This document shows positions 9,876 through 18,881 of a stretch of DNA of 64,000 nt, piece after piece. The notes beneath the pieces were generated by a model, which was not told the origin of the DNA, searched no databases, and saw only the letters and a program-made list of their open reading frames with translations. The translations under genes and the position numbers were made by a program. Each line of letters starts with the position of its first letter. The stretch's first letter is position 1. Origin of the DNA: Nonomuraea candida (GTDB lineage: Bacteria; Actinomycetota; Actinomycetes; Streptosporangiales; Streptosporangiaceae); contig NZ_KL647031.1 in NCBI RefSeq assembly GCF_000725485.1, positions 698,171 to 762,170 on the forward strand, read 5' to 3'.

Positions 9876-10798
9876 TTCTTCCTGGTCGCGACCCGATGGG
9901 CGGGCCGGTGGGTGGCGGCCGGGACGGCGCCGGCGGCGACGGGCTCGGGGGCGCGCAGCCCGCGCAGCTCGGCGACCTCCTTGCGCAGCTCGGCGAGCTC
10001 GTCCAGGATCTGCCGTGTATGGGCCGTGCCGTCCTCCAGGATCTGCCGCGTGTGCGCGGTGCTGTCCTGAAGGATCTGCCGGGTGTGAGCCGTGGTGCTG
10101 TCCTCCAGCGCGGCCCGCTCCTCGGCGTTCTCCTCGTCCATCGCGCTCACCACGACGGCGAGGAAGAGGTTGAGCACCACGAAGGTGCACACCAGGATGA
10201 AGATGGTGAAGAAGATCCAGGCCGTGGGGTGCCGGCTCATCACCTCCCTGGCGATGTTGCCCCAGTCGTCGCCCGTCATCGTCTGGTAGAGGGTGAACAG
10301 CGAGGTCGGCAGGGTGCCGAAGCGGTCGGGCGCGGTCTGGCCGTAGAGCTTGGTGGCCATGACGGCGGCCACGTACAACACCAGCGACAGCAGCACCACG
10401 ATCGAGCTCATCCCGGGCATCGCGCGCAGCAGCGCCGAGACCACCCGCCGCAGGCTCGGCACGACCGACAGCAGCCGCAGCACCCGCAGGATGCGCAGGG
10501 CGCGCAGCACCGACAGCCCGCCGGTGGTGGAGGCGAAGGCCACGGCGACGATGAGGGTGTCGAAGATGTTCCACGGGTCGCGCAGGAAGGCGGTGCGCTC
10601 GACGTAGAGCTTGGCGAGCAGCTCGACGGTGAAGATGTAGAGCGCGACGTGGTCGACCACGGTCAGCAGGGCGCCGTGGCGCTCCACGACGGAGGGGAAG
10701 GTCTCCAGGCCGAGGGTGACCGCGTTGATCAGGATGACGCCGATGACGAACCGCTGGAAATGCCGGTGGGCGAGTACGGCGCGGGTGCGTTCACGCAC
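9851..10798 (-). CDS. Voltage-gated cation channel (BacNaV-like)
   Basis: The 315-residue product has the six-helix voltage-gated channel layout. S4 carries Arg at residues 99, 102, 105 and 108, every third position (LRALRILRVLRLL). The pore loop reads TMTGDDWGN at 173-181, in place of the TLESWAS filter of NaChBac; the G(D/E)DW form is closer to eukaryotic CaV repeats. After S6 a cytoplasmic coiled coil (about 225-280) contains three exact-length 11-residue repeats (TAHTRQIL...). The tail is basic. It probably forms a homotetramer. Selectivity for Na+ or Ca2+ cannot be decided from sequence alone. Confidence 0.88.
   Translation of the reverse strand: MRERTRAVLAHRHFQRFVIGVILINAVTLGLETFPSVVERHGALLTVVDHVALYIFTVELLAKLYVERTAFLRDPWNIFDTLIVAVAFASTTGGLSVLRALRILRVLRLLSVVPSLRRVVSALLRAMPGMSSIVVLLSLVLYVAAVMATKLYGQTAPDRFGTLPTSLFTLYQTMTGDDWGNIAREVMSRHPTAWIFFTIFILVCTFVVLNLFLAVVVSAMDEENAEERAALEDSTTAHTRQILQDSTAHTRQILEDGTAHTRQILDELAELRKEVAELRGLRAPEPVAAGAVPAATHRPAHRVATRKKARGKRSR
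9995..10093. repeat. 33-base tandem repeat encoding a hendecad coiled coil
   Basis: Three consecutive 33-base units encode TAHTRQILQDS, TAHTRQILEDG and TAHTRQILDEL in the channel's C-terminal helix. Eleven-residue periodicity fits a right-handed or straight coiled coil. Base identity is lower than residue identity. Confidence 0.8.
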
Positions 10799-10915
10799 GG
10801 GGGCAGGCTCCTCGGGGGTTGATCATATGCCCTACCATGATGACGCATGATGATCAAGAGGGAGACTGTGGTATAAAGCCCACCTGACTTGTCCACGTGA
10901 GGGGGCCGCGCGCGC

Positions 10916-11233
10916 ATGTCCTATCCCCACCAGGGGCCCGGTTACTACGGGCCGCCGCCGCAGAGCCACCCCAACGGCACGACCATCCTCGTGCTGGGCA
11001 TCCTGAGCCTGGTGGTCTGCCAGATCATCGGCCCCTTCGCCTGGTCGATGGGCAACAAGGCGCTGCGCGAGATCGACGAGAGCGGCTACTACTACGAGAA
11101 CCGCGGCCACATCCAGGCCGGGCGCATCTGCGGCATCATCTCCACCGTGCTGATGATCATCAGCTTCGGTCTGATGGCGCTCATCTTCGGCGTCGGCATC
11201 ATCGGCGGCGCCTTCACCAGCACCAGCTACTGA
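10916..11233 (+). CDS. DUF4190-type small membrane protein
   Basis: The 105-residue product has a Pro/Gly/Tyr-rich cytoplasmic N-terminus, a hydrophobic helix at about residues 23-42 (LVLGILSLVVCQIIGPFAW), the WSMGNKALREID linker typical of DUF4190 proteins, and a second helix at about 72-98. These small actinobacterial proteins have no established function. It stands alone between the channel gene and a TetR gene transcribed towards it. The start is supported by a GAGGGGG about 10 bases upstream. Confidence 0.75.
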   Translation: MSYPHQGPGYYGPPPQSHPNGTTILVLGILSLVVCQIIGPFAWSMGNKALREIDESGYYYENRGHIQAGRICGIISTVLMIISFGLMALIFGVGIIGGAFTSTSY

Positions 11234-11253
11234 CCGCCCCCCGCCCCGGCCGG

Positions 11254-11904
11254 TCACCCGTCATCGGCCGCCGGGCGGGCGCCGTAGTCGCCCAGGCCGG
11301 ACTCCAGCAGGTCGAAGGCCCGTTCCGCCTGCTCCCGCAGTGACGGCGCGATGCGCTCCCACGGCTCGCCCGCCAGCATCCGGGCCAGCGCGTGGTCGCT
11401 CAGGATGCGCGTGGTGGCGAGGATCTGCGCGGCGGCGATCCCCGGGGTGAGGTCGCCGGGCCCGGCGCCGAGCTCGCCGGCCAGCGCCCGCGCCAGCCCC
11501 TCCTCCCGCGCCACCGCGATCTCGCGCAGCCGGGCCACCAGCGCCGGGCTGGCGTTGACGACGCCGGTGAACACGTCGCTGCCCTCGTTGAGCCCGTACC
11601 GCCAGTCGCGCGTGTCGATCGCGTCGAGGTAGTCGCGCCGGAACGCGCGCACCACGCCCTCTCCCGGCGCGCGCTCGCGCAGCACCCGCTGCGGCAGGTC
11701 CACCGCCAGCTCCTGCCGGTCGGCGAACAGGTCCTCCTTGGTCCCGAAGTAGTTGAAGACCGTGTTGACCGACACGTCGGCGGCCTGCGCGATCTCGGCC
11801 ACGGTCACGTTGTCGAACCCCCGGGCGATGAACAGGCCCGTCGCGATGTCCGAGATCCGCTGCCTGGTCTCGCGCTTCTTCCGCTCCCGCAGCCCTTCGT
11901 GCAT
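11254..11904 (-). CDS. TetR-family regulator of the adjacent DrrAB-type exporter
   Basis: The 216-residue product starts MHEGLRERKKRETRQR and has a standard TetR helix-turn-helix (IAQAADVSVNTVFNYFGTKEDLF, about residues 33-55) and an all-helical ligand domain. An upstream GTG at 11937 would overlap the palindromic operator and is rejected. The gene is divergent from an ABC transporter pair; a 24-base imperfect palindrome lies between them. The inferred role is ligand-released repression of the exporter and itself. Confidence 0.88.
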   Translation of the reverse strand: MHEGLRERKKRETRQRISDIATGLFIARGFDNVTVAEIAQAADVSVNTVFNYFGTKEDLFADRQELAVDLPQRVLRERAPGEGVVRAFRRDYLDAIDTRDWRYGLNEGSDVFTGVVNASPALVARLREIAVAREEGLARALAGELGAGPGDLTPGIAAAQILATTRILSDHALARMLAGEPWERIAPSLREQAERAFDLLESGLGDYGARPAADDG

Positions 11905-11926
11905 GCCGTCATCGTACCAAGTTTGC

Positions 11927-11950
11927 AGTGACACCAAATTTGTGGTTACT
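11927..11950. promoter_or_regulatory. TetR-type operator upstream of drrAB-like genes
   Basis: An imperfect 24-base palindrome with outer arms AGTGAC / GTTACT and a perfect core CAAATTTG lies 22 bases before the TetR gene and 20 bases before the ABC gene. It is the only extended dyad in this divergent gap. Confidence 0.6.
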
Positions 11951-11970
11951 TAAAGTTTGGAGGCGATGAA

Positions 11971-12731
<761 letters not shown>

Positions 12732-12732
<1 letters not shown>

Positions 12733-13457
12733 TGCTGCGCGACACCTGGGTGATCTTCCGTCACGACCTCGACGTCACGCTGCGGGCGAAGGTCGCCCTC
12801 GTCTTCGGCGTGATCCAGCCGATGCTGTTCCTGGTGCTGTTCGGGCCGATCTTCACCGCGATCGGCACCTGGGAGACGCTGGTGCCCGGCCTGATCGTCC
12901 AGCTCGGGCTGATGAGCACGGGCATGGCCGGGTTCGGCGTGGTCTTCGACAAGCGCACGGGCGTGCTGGAGCGCATGCGCGTCACCCCGGCCAGCCGCCT
13001 GGCGCTGCTGCTCGGGCGGGTGCTCAACAACGTCGTCACGCTCGCCGCGCAGACGGCGCTGCTCGTCCTGGCGGCCTTCGCGCTGGGCCTGCGCGCCCCC
13101 GCGCCGGGGCTGGCCGCCGGGTTCGCGCTGGTCGCGGTGGTCGGGGCGGGCCTGGCGGCGCTGTCGTACGCGATCGCGCTGACCATGAACGAGCAGCTCT
13201 TCCCGCCGGTGATGTCCACGGCCGTGGTGCCGCTGGTCCTGCTGTCCGGCGCGTTCCTGCCGATGTCGATGGCGCCGGGCTGGCTCGACGCCCTGTCCCG
13301 GATCAGCCCGTTCACGTACGTGCTGGAGGCCCTGCGCGAGCTGTTCCACGGCCGCTACCTGACCGGCACCGTCGCGGCCGGCGTGGCGGTGGCCGTGCTC
13401 TTCGCGGCGGCCGGCCTGGCGATCGGCACCCGCGTCTACAACCGCGAGCACGCCTAG
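12732..13457 (+). CDS. ABC exporter permease, DrrB type
   Basis: The 241-residue product is an ABC-2 permease with about six membrane segments. It carries the ABC-2 family central motif region (GVVFDKRTGVLERMRVTPASR) and the LLSGAFLPMSMAPGWLDALSRI segment typical of DrrB-like proteins. It is translationally coupled to the ATPase. A convergent subtilase gene begins its 3' end 59 bases downstream. Confidence 0.9.
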
Positions 13458-13516
13458 CACAAGGTCCGCCGGTGGGCCGGCGTCAGGTGGAGGGGGCGCC
13501 GGGCGGGGGACCGGTG

Positions 13517-14884
13517 TCAGGCGGCGCTCCTGTCCCGGCGTTCCAGGGCGGCGATGAGGCCGGCCGGGTCCACCGTCCCGTAGCCGTAGTCGTAGTCGAA
13601 CCCGACCTCGCTGCGGTCCTCCGCCGTCCGCCGCACCAGCGCCCGCAACTGGCCGGGCGTCAGCCTGCCGGCGGGCCAGCGGGTGCGCACGGCCGCCACG
13701 ATCCCGGCGGCCACCGGCGCCGCCGCCGACGTGCCCGAGTCGGGCTCGCCCCGGCCGAACGCCCCCGACCCGGAGAAGTGCGTGTACGCGCAGACGTCGG
13801 GCTTGCGCGCGGTCAGCCGCCCCGGCCCCTGGGAGGAGTAGCCCACCCGCTCGCCGTTGACGTCCACGCCGCCCACCGACAGCGCCTTGGGATGGGAGTT
13901 GGCTCCCACGATGGGCCGGCCGGGGTAGGCGCAGCGGCTGTCGGCGCACTCGCGCCCGCAGTTGCCGGCCGCGAACAGCACGTCGGCCCCCGCCTTGTCG
14001 AGCGCGGCCACCATGAGGTTGAACGGATGCGCCGCGTTGTCGGAGTAGTTGCCCGGATGCCCGACGGGGAAGTCCCACTCCGGCGAGAACGACCCCCACG
14101 AGTTGTTGACCACCAGCGCCCTGGAGGCGGCCGGCTGGGCGTCGAGCACGCCGCGCAGGTGCGCGAAGGCCGCCACCGCGTCCGACAGCAGCCCGTCCAT
14201 CGCCGAGCCGCCGGGCCGGGTGGACAGCAGCAGCGGGATGTCGATCAGCGTGGCCTGCGGGGCGGCGATGAGCGCGTCGAACGCGCACATCGTCCCGTGG
14301 CCGACCTCGAACTGGCCCGGCCCGCCCCGCACGCCCGACGGGCTCCAGCTCCGCCCGGCGTCCACGGTGACGCCCCTGCCCAGCCGCCTGGCGGTGTGCG
14401 CGGCGTTGATCCCGGTGTCCAGCACGGCCAGCGCCACGCCGTCGCCGTCGAGCCCTTCCGCGTGCAGCCCCGCCACGTTCAGCAGCCGCTCCACGTCGTG
14501 CCAGTCGCCGGTGGGCGGGTCGCCGGGGCAGGCCGGGGCGGACTCGATGACGGGGTCGGCGAAGACCCCCACCACGTCGGGCCGCAGCGCGGGCAGCAGC
14601 GCCATCCTGGCGGCCGGCTCGTCGTCCGAGATGGTGCCCCTGACCAGCACGGAGGCGTCCTCGGCGGCGAGGGAGAAGTCGAGCGGCTGGTTGAGCGAGA
14701 GCGGGTCGCCGCCCGCGGGCGGGACGGGCCGCGGCAGGGCCACGGGCGGGTAGGCCGGGTCGAGCTCGACGCCGGGCAGGCCGTCGGCCACGTCGGCGAC
14801 GGTGGCGGTGCGGCCGGGGTCGGTCACGGCCGCGACCAGATCGGGAGAGGGACGAAGCTGGATGAGAATCCGCATGGTCATCAC
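13517..14884 (-). CDS. S8 (subtilisin-like) serine peptidase without signal peptide
   Basis: The 455-residue product has the full catalytic triad: Asp in VLDTGI, His in GHGTMCAFD, Ser in DSGTSAAAPVAAG; the oxyanion Asn is in FAAGNCG. No signal peptide or transmembrane helix is visible, so it may act inside the cell. Residues 1-130 form a non-catalytic domain with a mean-looking Pro-rich stretch near 50. Four Cys cluster after AAGN (CGRECADSRC). Start: GTG-ATG at 14884 without a clear ribosome-binding site; ATG at 14875 is the alternative. Substrate unknown. Confidence 0.85.
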   Translation of the reverse strand: MMTMRILIQLRPSPDLVAAVTDPGRTATVADVADGLPGVELDPAYPPVALPRPVPPAGGDPLSLNQPLDFSLAAEDASVLVRGTISDDEPAARMALLPALRPDVVGVFADPVIESAPACPGDPPTGDWHDVERLLNVAGLHAEGLDGDGVALAVLDTGINAAHTARRLGRGVTVDAGRSWSPSGVRGGPGQFEVGHGTMCAFDALIAAPQATLIDIPLLLSTRPGGSAMDGLLSDAVAAFAHLRGVLDAQPAASRALVVNNSWGSFSPEWDFPVGHPGNYSDNAAHPFNLMVAALDKAGADVLFAAGNCGRECADSRCAYPGRPIVGANSHPKALSVGGVDVNGERVGYSSQGPGRLTARKPDVCAYTHFSGSGAFGRGEPDSGTSAAAPVAAGIVAAVRTRWPAGRLTPGQLRALVRRTAEDRSEVGFDYDYGYGTVDPAGLIAALERRDRSAA

Positions 14885-15063
14885 CGGGAGGGGTTTGTGG
14901 AGTGAAACGAACCTCCCAACATTCCTTCATCCGTCCCGGCTCGTCCAGCACATCCGAGGGGGTTTTGACCTGCGAAAACTCTCTAATCAGGGCGAAGCGG
15001 ACGACATTTGTTCTGGGACGTCAGGCTTCCTTGTTTTCGGTCTGTTCACTACGGTGAGGCGTT

Positions 15064-17103
15064 ATGACGCTCCAGGCGCAAAAGCCGGTTGACGACGGAG
15101 AAAAGGCACACTGGCTGGCGGTGCGACCGAGGCTCGTCCTCGCCAGCGCGTTCATGCTCTTCCTCGAGCTGGCGCTGATCCGGTGGACCGGGTCCAACAT
15201 CGTCCATCTCAGCTATTTCACCAATTTCGTGCTGCTCGGCTCGTTCCTCGGCATCGGGCTGGGCTTCCTGCGCGTGGGGCGTTCGCGGCGGCAGCCGTTC
15301 TACTCGCCCGTCGTCCTGGCGGTGCTGGTCATCGTCGTGCTGACCTTCCCCGTCACCGTGGACAGGAACACCGAGGGCGTCCTGTACTGGACGAGCCTGT
15401 CCACCAGCGGCCCGCCCGCGTGGGCGATCCTGCCGGTGATCTTCTGCGCGGCGGCGGTCGTGCTCATGGGGCCGGCCGAGCTGGTCGGGCGCTGCTTCCC
15501 CGAGCTGCCGCGCCTGGAGGCCTACCGCTACGACCTCATCGGCAGCCTGACCGGCATCGCGGCGTTCACGGCGCTGTCGTTCCTGAGCGCGCCGCCGGTG
15601 TTCTGGGGCGTCATCGTGGCGGTCTGCTACGGCCTGCTCCTGCTGCCCAACCCCCGCGTCCTGTACGCCGGGCTGGTGGTCGTGCCGTCCCTGGCCGTGG
15701 TCGGGCTGCTGCTGGCCGAGACGCTCACCGCGGGGGCGATCTGGTCGCCGTACTACAAGGTCACCACCAAGCAGCTCCAGCAGCTCGGCGTCCCCGTCAC
15801 CGACATCGCGGTCAACGGCATCCCGCACCAGCAGGCCGTGCCCGCCACCGCCCGGCTGCAGTGGGAGGCGCAGTACGGCCTGCCGTACGACCGCACCACC
15901 AAACCGCCCAAAGACGTGCTCATCGTCGGCGCCGGCAGCGGCACCGACGTGGCGATCGCCCTGTCCAAGGGCGCCCAGCGGGTGGACGCCGTCGAGATCG
16001 ACCCCAAGCTGCGCGAGCTCGGCGGCTCGGTCCACCCCGACAGGCCCTACGACGACCCCCGCGTCACCACCCACGTCACCGACGGCCGCGCCTTCCTGGA
16101 GCGCACCGACAGCAAGTACGACCTGATCCTGTTCGCCCTGCCCGACTCGCTCACCCTCGTCTCCGGGGCCAGCTCGCTGCGCCTGGAGAGCTACCTGTTC
16201 ACCGAGGAGGCCATGCGGGCGGCCCGCGACCACCTGCGGCCGGGCGGCACGTTCTCGATGTACAACTACTACCGCGAGAGCTGGCTCGTCGACCGCCTGG
16301 CCTCGACCATGCAGCGCGCCTTCGGCCACAAGCCGTGCGTCGACGTGGTCAGCACGGCCGGGCAGCAGGCCGTCATCACCGCCGGCCTGGCCCCCGCCGA
16401 CCAGCGCTGCGCCACCGAGTGGCCGGGCGCGGCGGCCGGCACGCCCCCGCCCGCCGGCGACGACCGGCCCTTCCTCTACCTCAAGGACGCCACGATCCCG
16501 CCGATCTACGTCATCACGCTCGGCCTGATCCTCATCGTGAGCCTGCTCGCGGTGCGCGCGGTGGCCGGGCCGTACCGGCGGATGCGCCCCTACGCGGACC
16601 TGTTCCTGCTGGGCGTGGCGTTCATGCTGCTGGAGACCAAGAGCGTGACCGGCTTCGCGCTGCTGTTCGGTACCACGTGGGTGGTCAACGCGATCGTCTT
16701 CGCCGGCGTGCTGGTCGCGGTGCTCGCCGCCGTCGAGGTGACCCGCCGCTTCCGCACCCCGCCCCTGCCCGTCATGTACGGCGTGCTCCTCGCCGGCCTG
16801 CTGCTGGCCTGGCTGGTGCCGAACGAGTGGCTGCTGTCGCTCCCGCTGCCGCTGCGCGCGGTGGCGGCCGTGACGGTGGCGTTCCTGCCGATCTTCGCCG
16901 CGAACGTGGTGTTCGCCAAGCGCTTCGCCGAGACCGCCGACGCCACCACCTCCTTCGGCGCCAACCTGCTGGGCGCCATGGTCGGCGGCTGCCTGGAGTA
17001 CGTCGCCCTGGTGATCGGCTACCAGGGCCTGCTCGTCGTCGCGGCCCTGCTCTACGTCGGCGCCTTCCTGCTGCTGCCGAGGAAGAACTCGGTGCCGGCG
17101 TGA
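15064..17103 (+). CDS. Membrane protein with embedded spermidine-synthase-like domain
   Basis: The 679-residue product has about seven N-terminal membrane helices (residues 25-230), a soluble Rossmann methyltransferase/spermidine-synthase-like domain (about 285-460; VLIVGAGSGTDVAIAL, VDAVEIDPKLRELG, VTDGRAFL), and about six C-terminal helices (480-675). Polyamine-synthase Asp motifs are not obvious beyond the SAM-type core, so aminopropyl transfer is not assured. This three-part layout recurs in actinobacteria and proteobacteria with unknown substrate. The last codons and stop lie in a 14-base tandem duplication. Confidence 0.75.
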   Translation: MTLQAQKPVDDGEKAHWLAVRPRLVLASAFMLFLELALIRWTGSNIVHLSYFTNFVLLGSFLGIGLGFLRVGRSRRQPFYSPVVLAVLVIVVLTFPVTVDRNTEGVLYWTSLSTSGPPAWAILPVIFCAAAVVLMGPAELVGRCFPELPRLEAYRYDLIGSLTGIAAFTALSFLSAPPVFWGVIVAVCYGLLLLPNPRVLYAGLVVVPSLAVVGLLLAETLTAGAIWSPYYKVTTKQLQQLGVPVTDIAVNGIPHQQAVPATARLQWEAQYGLPYDRTTKPPKDVLIVGAGSGTDVAIALSKGAQRVDAVEIDPKLRELGGSVHPDRPYDDPRVTTHVTDGRAFLERTDSKYDLILFALPDSLTLVSGASSLRLESYLFTEEAMRAARDHLRPGGTFSMYNYYRESWLVDRLASTMQRAFGHKPCVDVVSTAGQQAVITAGLAPADQRCATEWPGAAAGTPPPAGDDRPFLYLKDATIPPIYVITLGLILIVSLLAVRAVAGPYRRMRPYADLFLLGVAFMLLETKSVTGFALLFGTTWVVNAIVFAGVLVAVLAAVEVTRRFRTPPLPVMYGVLLAGLLLAWLVPNEWLLSLPLPLRAVAAVTVAFLPIFAANVVFAKRFAETADATTSFGANLLGAMVGGCLEYVALVIGYQGLLVVAALLYVGAFLLLPRKNSVPA

Positions 17104-17124
17104 CCGTGCCGGCGTGACCGTGCC
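17092..17124. repeat. 14-base tandem duplication carrying a stop codon
   Basis: GTGCCGGCGTGACC is repeated exactly at 17092-17105 and 17106-17119, with a third partial copy. The TGA of the preceding gene is inside the unit, so the second copy brings another TGA just after the real stop. Confidence 0.85.
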
Positions 17125-17356
17125 AGAAATACGGAAGGGCATTTCCGAAATCTTCTCAGTAATGCCTTGACCGAGGGTCAGATGAACGGTTTCCGAATAA
17201 GGTTGATTTGTCGGAGACTGCGAGGTGAGGTAGAGATACCAGCCATGCCGTGATCGCGATGATCGTTCGGTAGCCGAAAAGGGAAATCCCGCCTTTCGAA
17301 ATGGAGGTACGAGATCGGGGGTGACGTCCGGTAAACCCACGAGAAAAGGTGTCATC

Positions 17357-18697
17357 ATGGCGACACAAGGGGCAGCAAGGATTGATGTCGAGCTCGCCCT
17401 GCCGCAGGAGTCCGACCCGGTGCCCGCCGGCCGCGCCGAGCAGATCGCCGCGGTGCTCCCGAAGGGAGTGCTGTTCGCGACCCAGGCGCAGTCACCCGGC
17501 GGGCAGGCGCGGAAGCCGCAGGAGGAGTGGACCCTCGCCTCCGCCTGGCCCCACCAGGGCCGCACCGCCACCGGAACCGCCGTCGTGCACTACGGCGCCG
17601 GCCACGACCGCCTGGTCAGGCCGATGATCTTCGCCGACGGCCTGGGCCACGGCCCCAGCGACCTGCCGGGGTTGTGGCACCGCCTCAACGCACCCTACCC
17701 GCCTCACCAGCAGTGCCTGCTGGACCAGCTCCTCGCTCAGGGCATCGACGTCGTGCTGCTCGGCTTCGGCGCCCGGCACACCCACATCCAGGCCAACGCC
17801 GGCGTGGCGGCCACCTGCATCCGCCGCGCGATCGGCGCGCGGGCCGGCCACGCGCCGCTGATCGTCGGCGGCCTCGGCATGGGCGGGCTGATCGCCCGCT
17901 ACGCGCTGGCGGAGATGGAGAGCCGCGGCGAGGACCACCAGACCGAGACGTACCTGTCCTACGACACGCCGCACAACGGCGCGTGGATCCCGCTCATCCT
18001 GCAGCAGCTCGCGCACTTCGCGGCCGGCCTGTCCCCGGCCGAACCCGTACAGACGGCCCTGATCACCAGTCCCGCCGCCCAGCAGCTCCTGTGGGCGTGG
18101 GTGGCCGACGGCCGCTACTCCGGCCCCGTGGCCACCGCCAGCCCGCTGCGCACCGAGTTCCTGGCGGATCTGCGCCGCGTCGGCTGGTTCCCCGTACGCC
18201 CGCGCAAGCTCGGCGTGGCCAACGGCGCCGCCGACGGCACCGGCAGGAACGTGCCGCCCGACGAGCCCGTGTTCGAGTGGAGCGCCCTGGGCGGCCTCGT
18301 CGGCGCGACCGTCCGCACCCAGCCGGACCGCGGCACCAACCGGCACGTCGGCGGCATGCGCGCGGTGCCGATGTGGGCCAGCAAGAGCTACACCAGCGAC
18401 GTCCCGCCCTTCGACGGCGTGCCCGGCGGGACCCTTCCCCTGTACGGCACGGTGGCCGACCGGCTCGGCGTGCCGATCGCGGCCAGGTACCGCTCGACCT
18501 GCTTCGTCCCGTCGGTGAGCGCCGTGGCCCTCCAGTACGACCCCCTGGACTGGACGGTGGACCTCTACACCGACATCACCTCCCTGTCGCCCGAGCAGAG
18601 CCAGCTCGACGACTTCCACTGCGACTCCCACAACTCCGAGCACGGCGAGGTGACCGCCACGCTGGCGGAGTGGATCCTGGGACAGCTCGGCAAGTGA
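17357..18697 (+). CDS. Lipase/PGAP1-like alpha/beta-hydrolase lacking the nucleophile serine
   Basis: The 446-residue product has the topology of a lipase-like alpha/beta-hydrolase: IVGGLGMGGLIARYALAEME at about residues 169-188, then TYLSYDTPHNGAWIP, and a late DFHCDSHNSEHGE with possible catalytic His. The nucleophile elbow, normally GxSxG, reads GLGMG: residue 174 is Gly (codon GGC at 17876-17878), one base from the Ser codon AGC. No signal peptide. The start at 17357 follows AAAAGGTG; a GTG at 17321 is the alternative. Either a non-catalytic protein or an inactive allele; function unknown. Confidence 0.7.
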   Translation: MATQGAARIDVELALPQESDPVPAGRAEQIAAVLPKGVLFATQAQSPGGQARKPQEEWTLASAWPHQGRTATGTAVVHYGAGHDRLVRPMIFADGLGHGPSDLPGLWHRLNAPYPPHQQCLLDQLLAQGIDVVLLGFGARHTHIQANAGVAATCIRRAIGARAGHAPLIVGGLGMGGLIARYALAEMESRGEDHQTETYLSYDTPHNGAWIPLILQQLAHFAAGLSPAEPVQTALITSPAAQQLLWAWVADGRYSGPVATASPLRTEFLADLRRVGWFPVRPRKLGVANGAADGTGRNVPPDEPVFEWSALGGLVGATVRTQPDRGTNRHVGGMRAVPMWASKSYTSDVPPFDGVPGGTLPLYGTVADRLGVPIAARYRSTCFVPSVSAVALQYDPLDWTVDLYTDITSLSPEQSQLDDFHCDSHNSEHGEVTATLAEWILGQLGK

Positions 18698-18725
18698 CGC
18701 CGGCCCGCCGGCCGGGACGGCGGGT

Positions 18726-18756
18726 GGCGGGCGAGGCGAGACCGGCCTCGCCCGCC
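18726..18756. terminator. Terminator between convergent genes
   Basis: A 12-base perfect stem (18726-18737 with 18745-18756) closes a seven-base loop, and flanking GGGACGG/CCCGTCCC arms extend it. It lies between the lipase-like gene and the convergent LCP gene. No T run follows, as is common at this GC content. Confidence 0.7.
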
Positions 18757-18881
18757 GGCCCGCCACCCGTCCCGGACGGGCGGTCCGGGCCGATGACCTG
18801 GGCGGGCGAGCCGGGCGGCGGCTCGCCACCCGGCCTTGGCAGGCGGTCCGAGGCGCGTCCTGGGCGGGTGGCCGGATGCGG

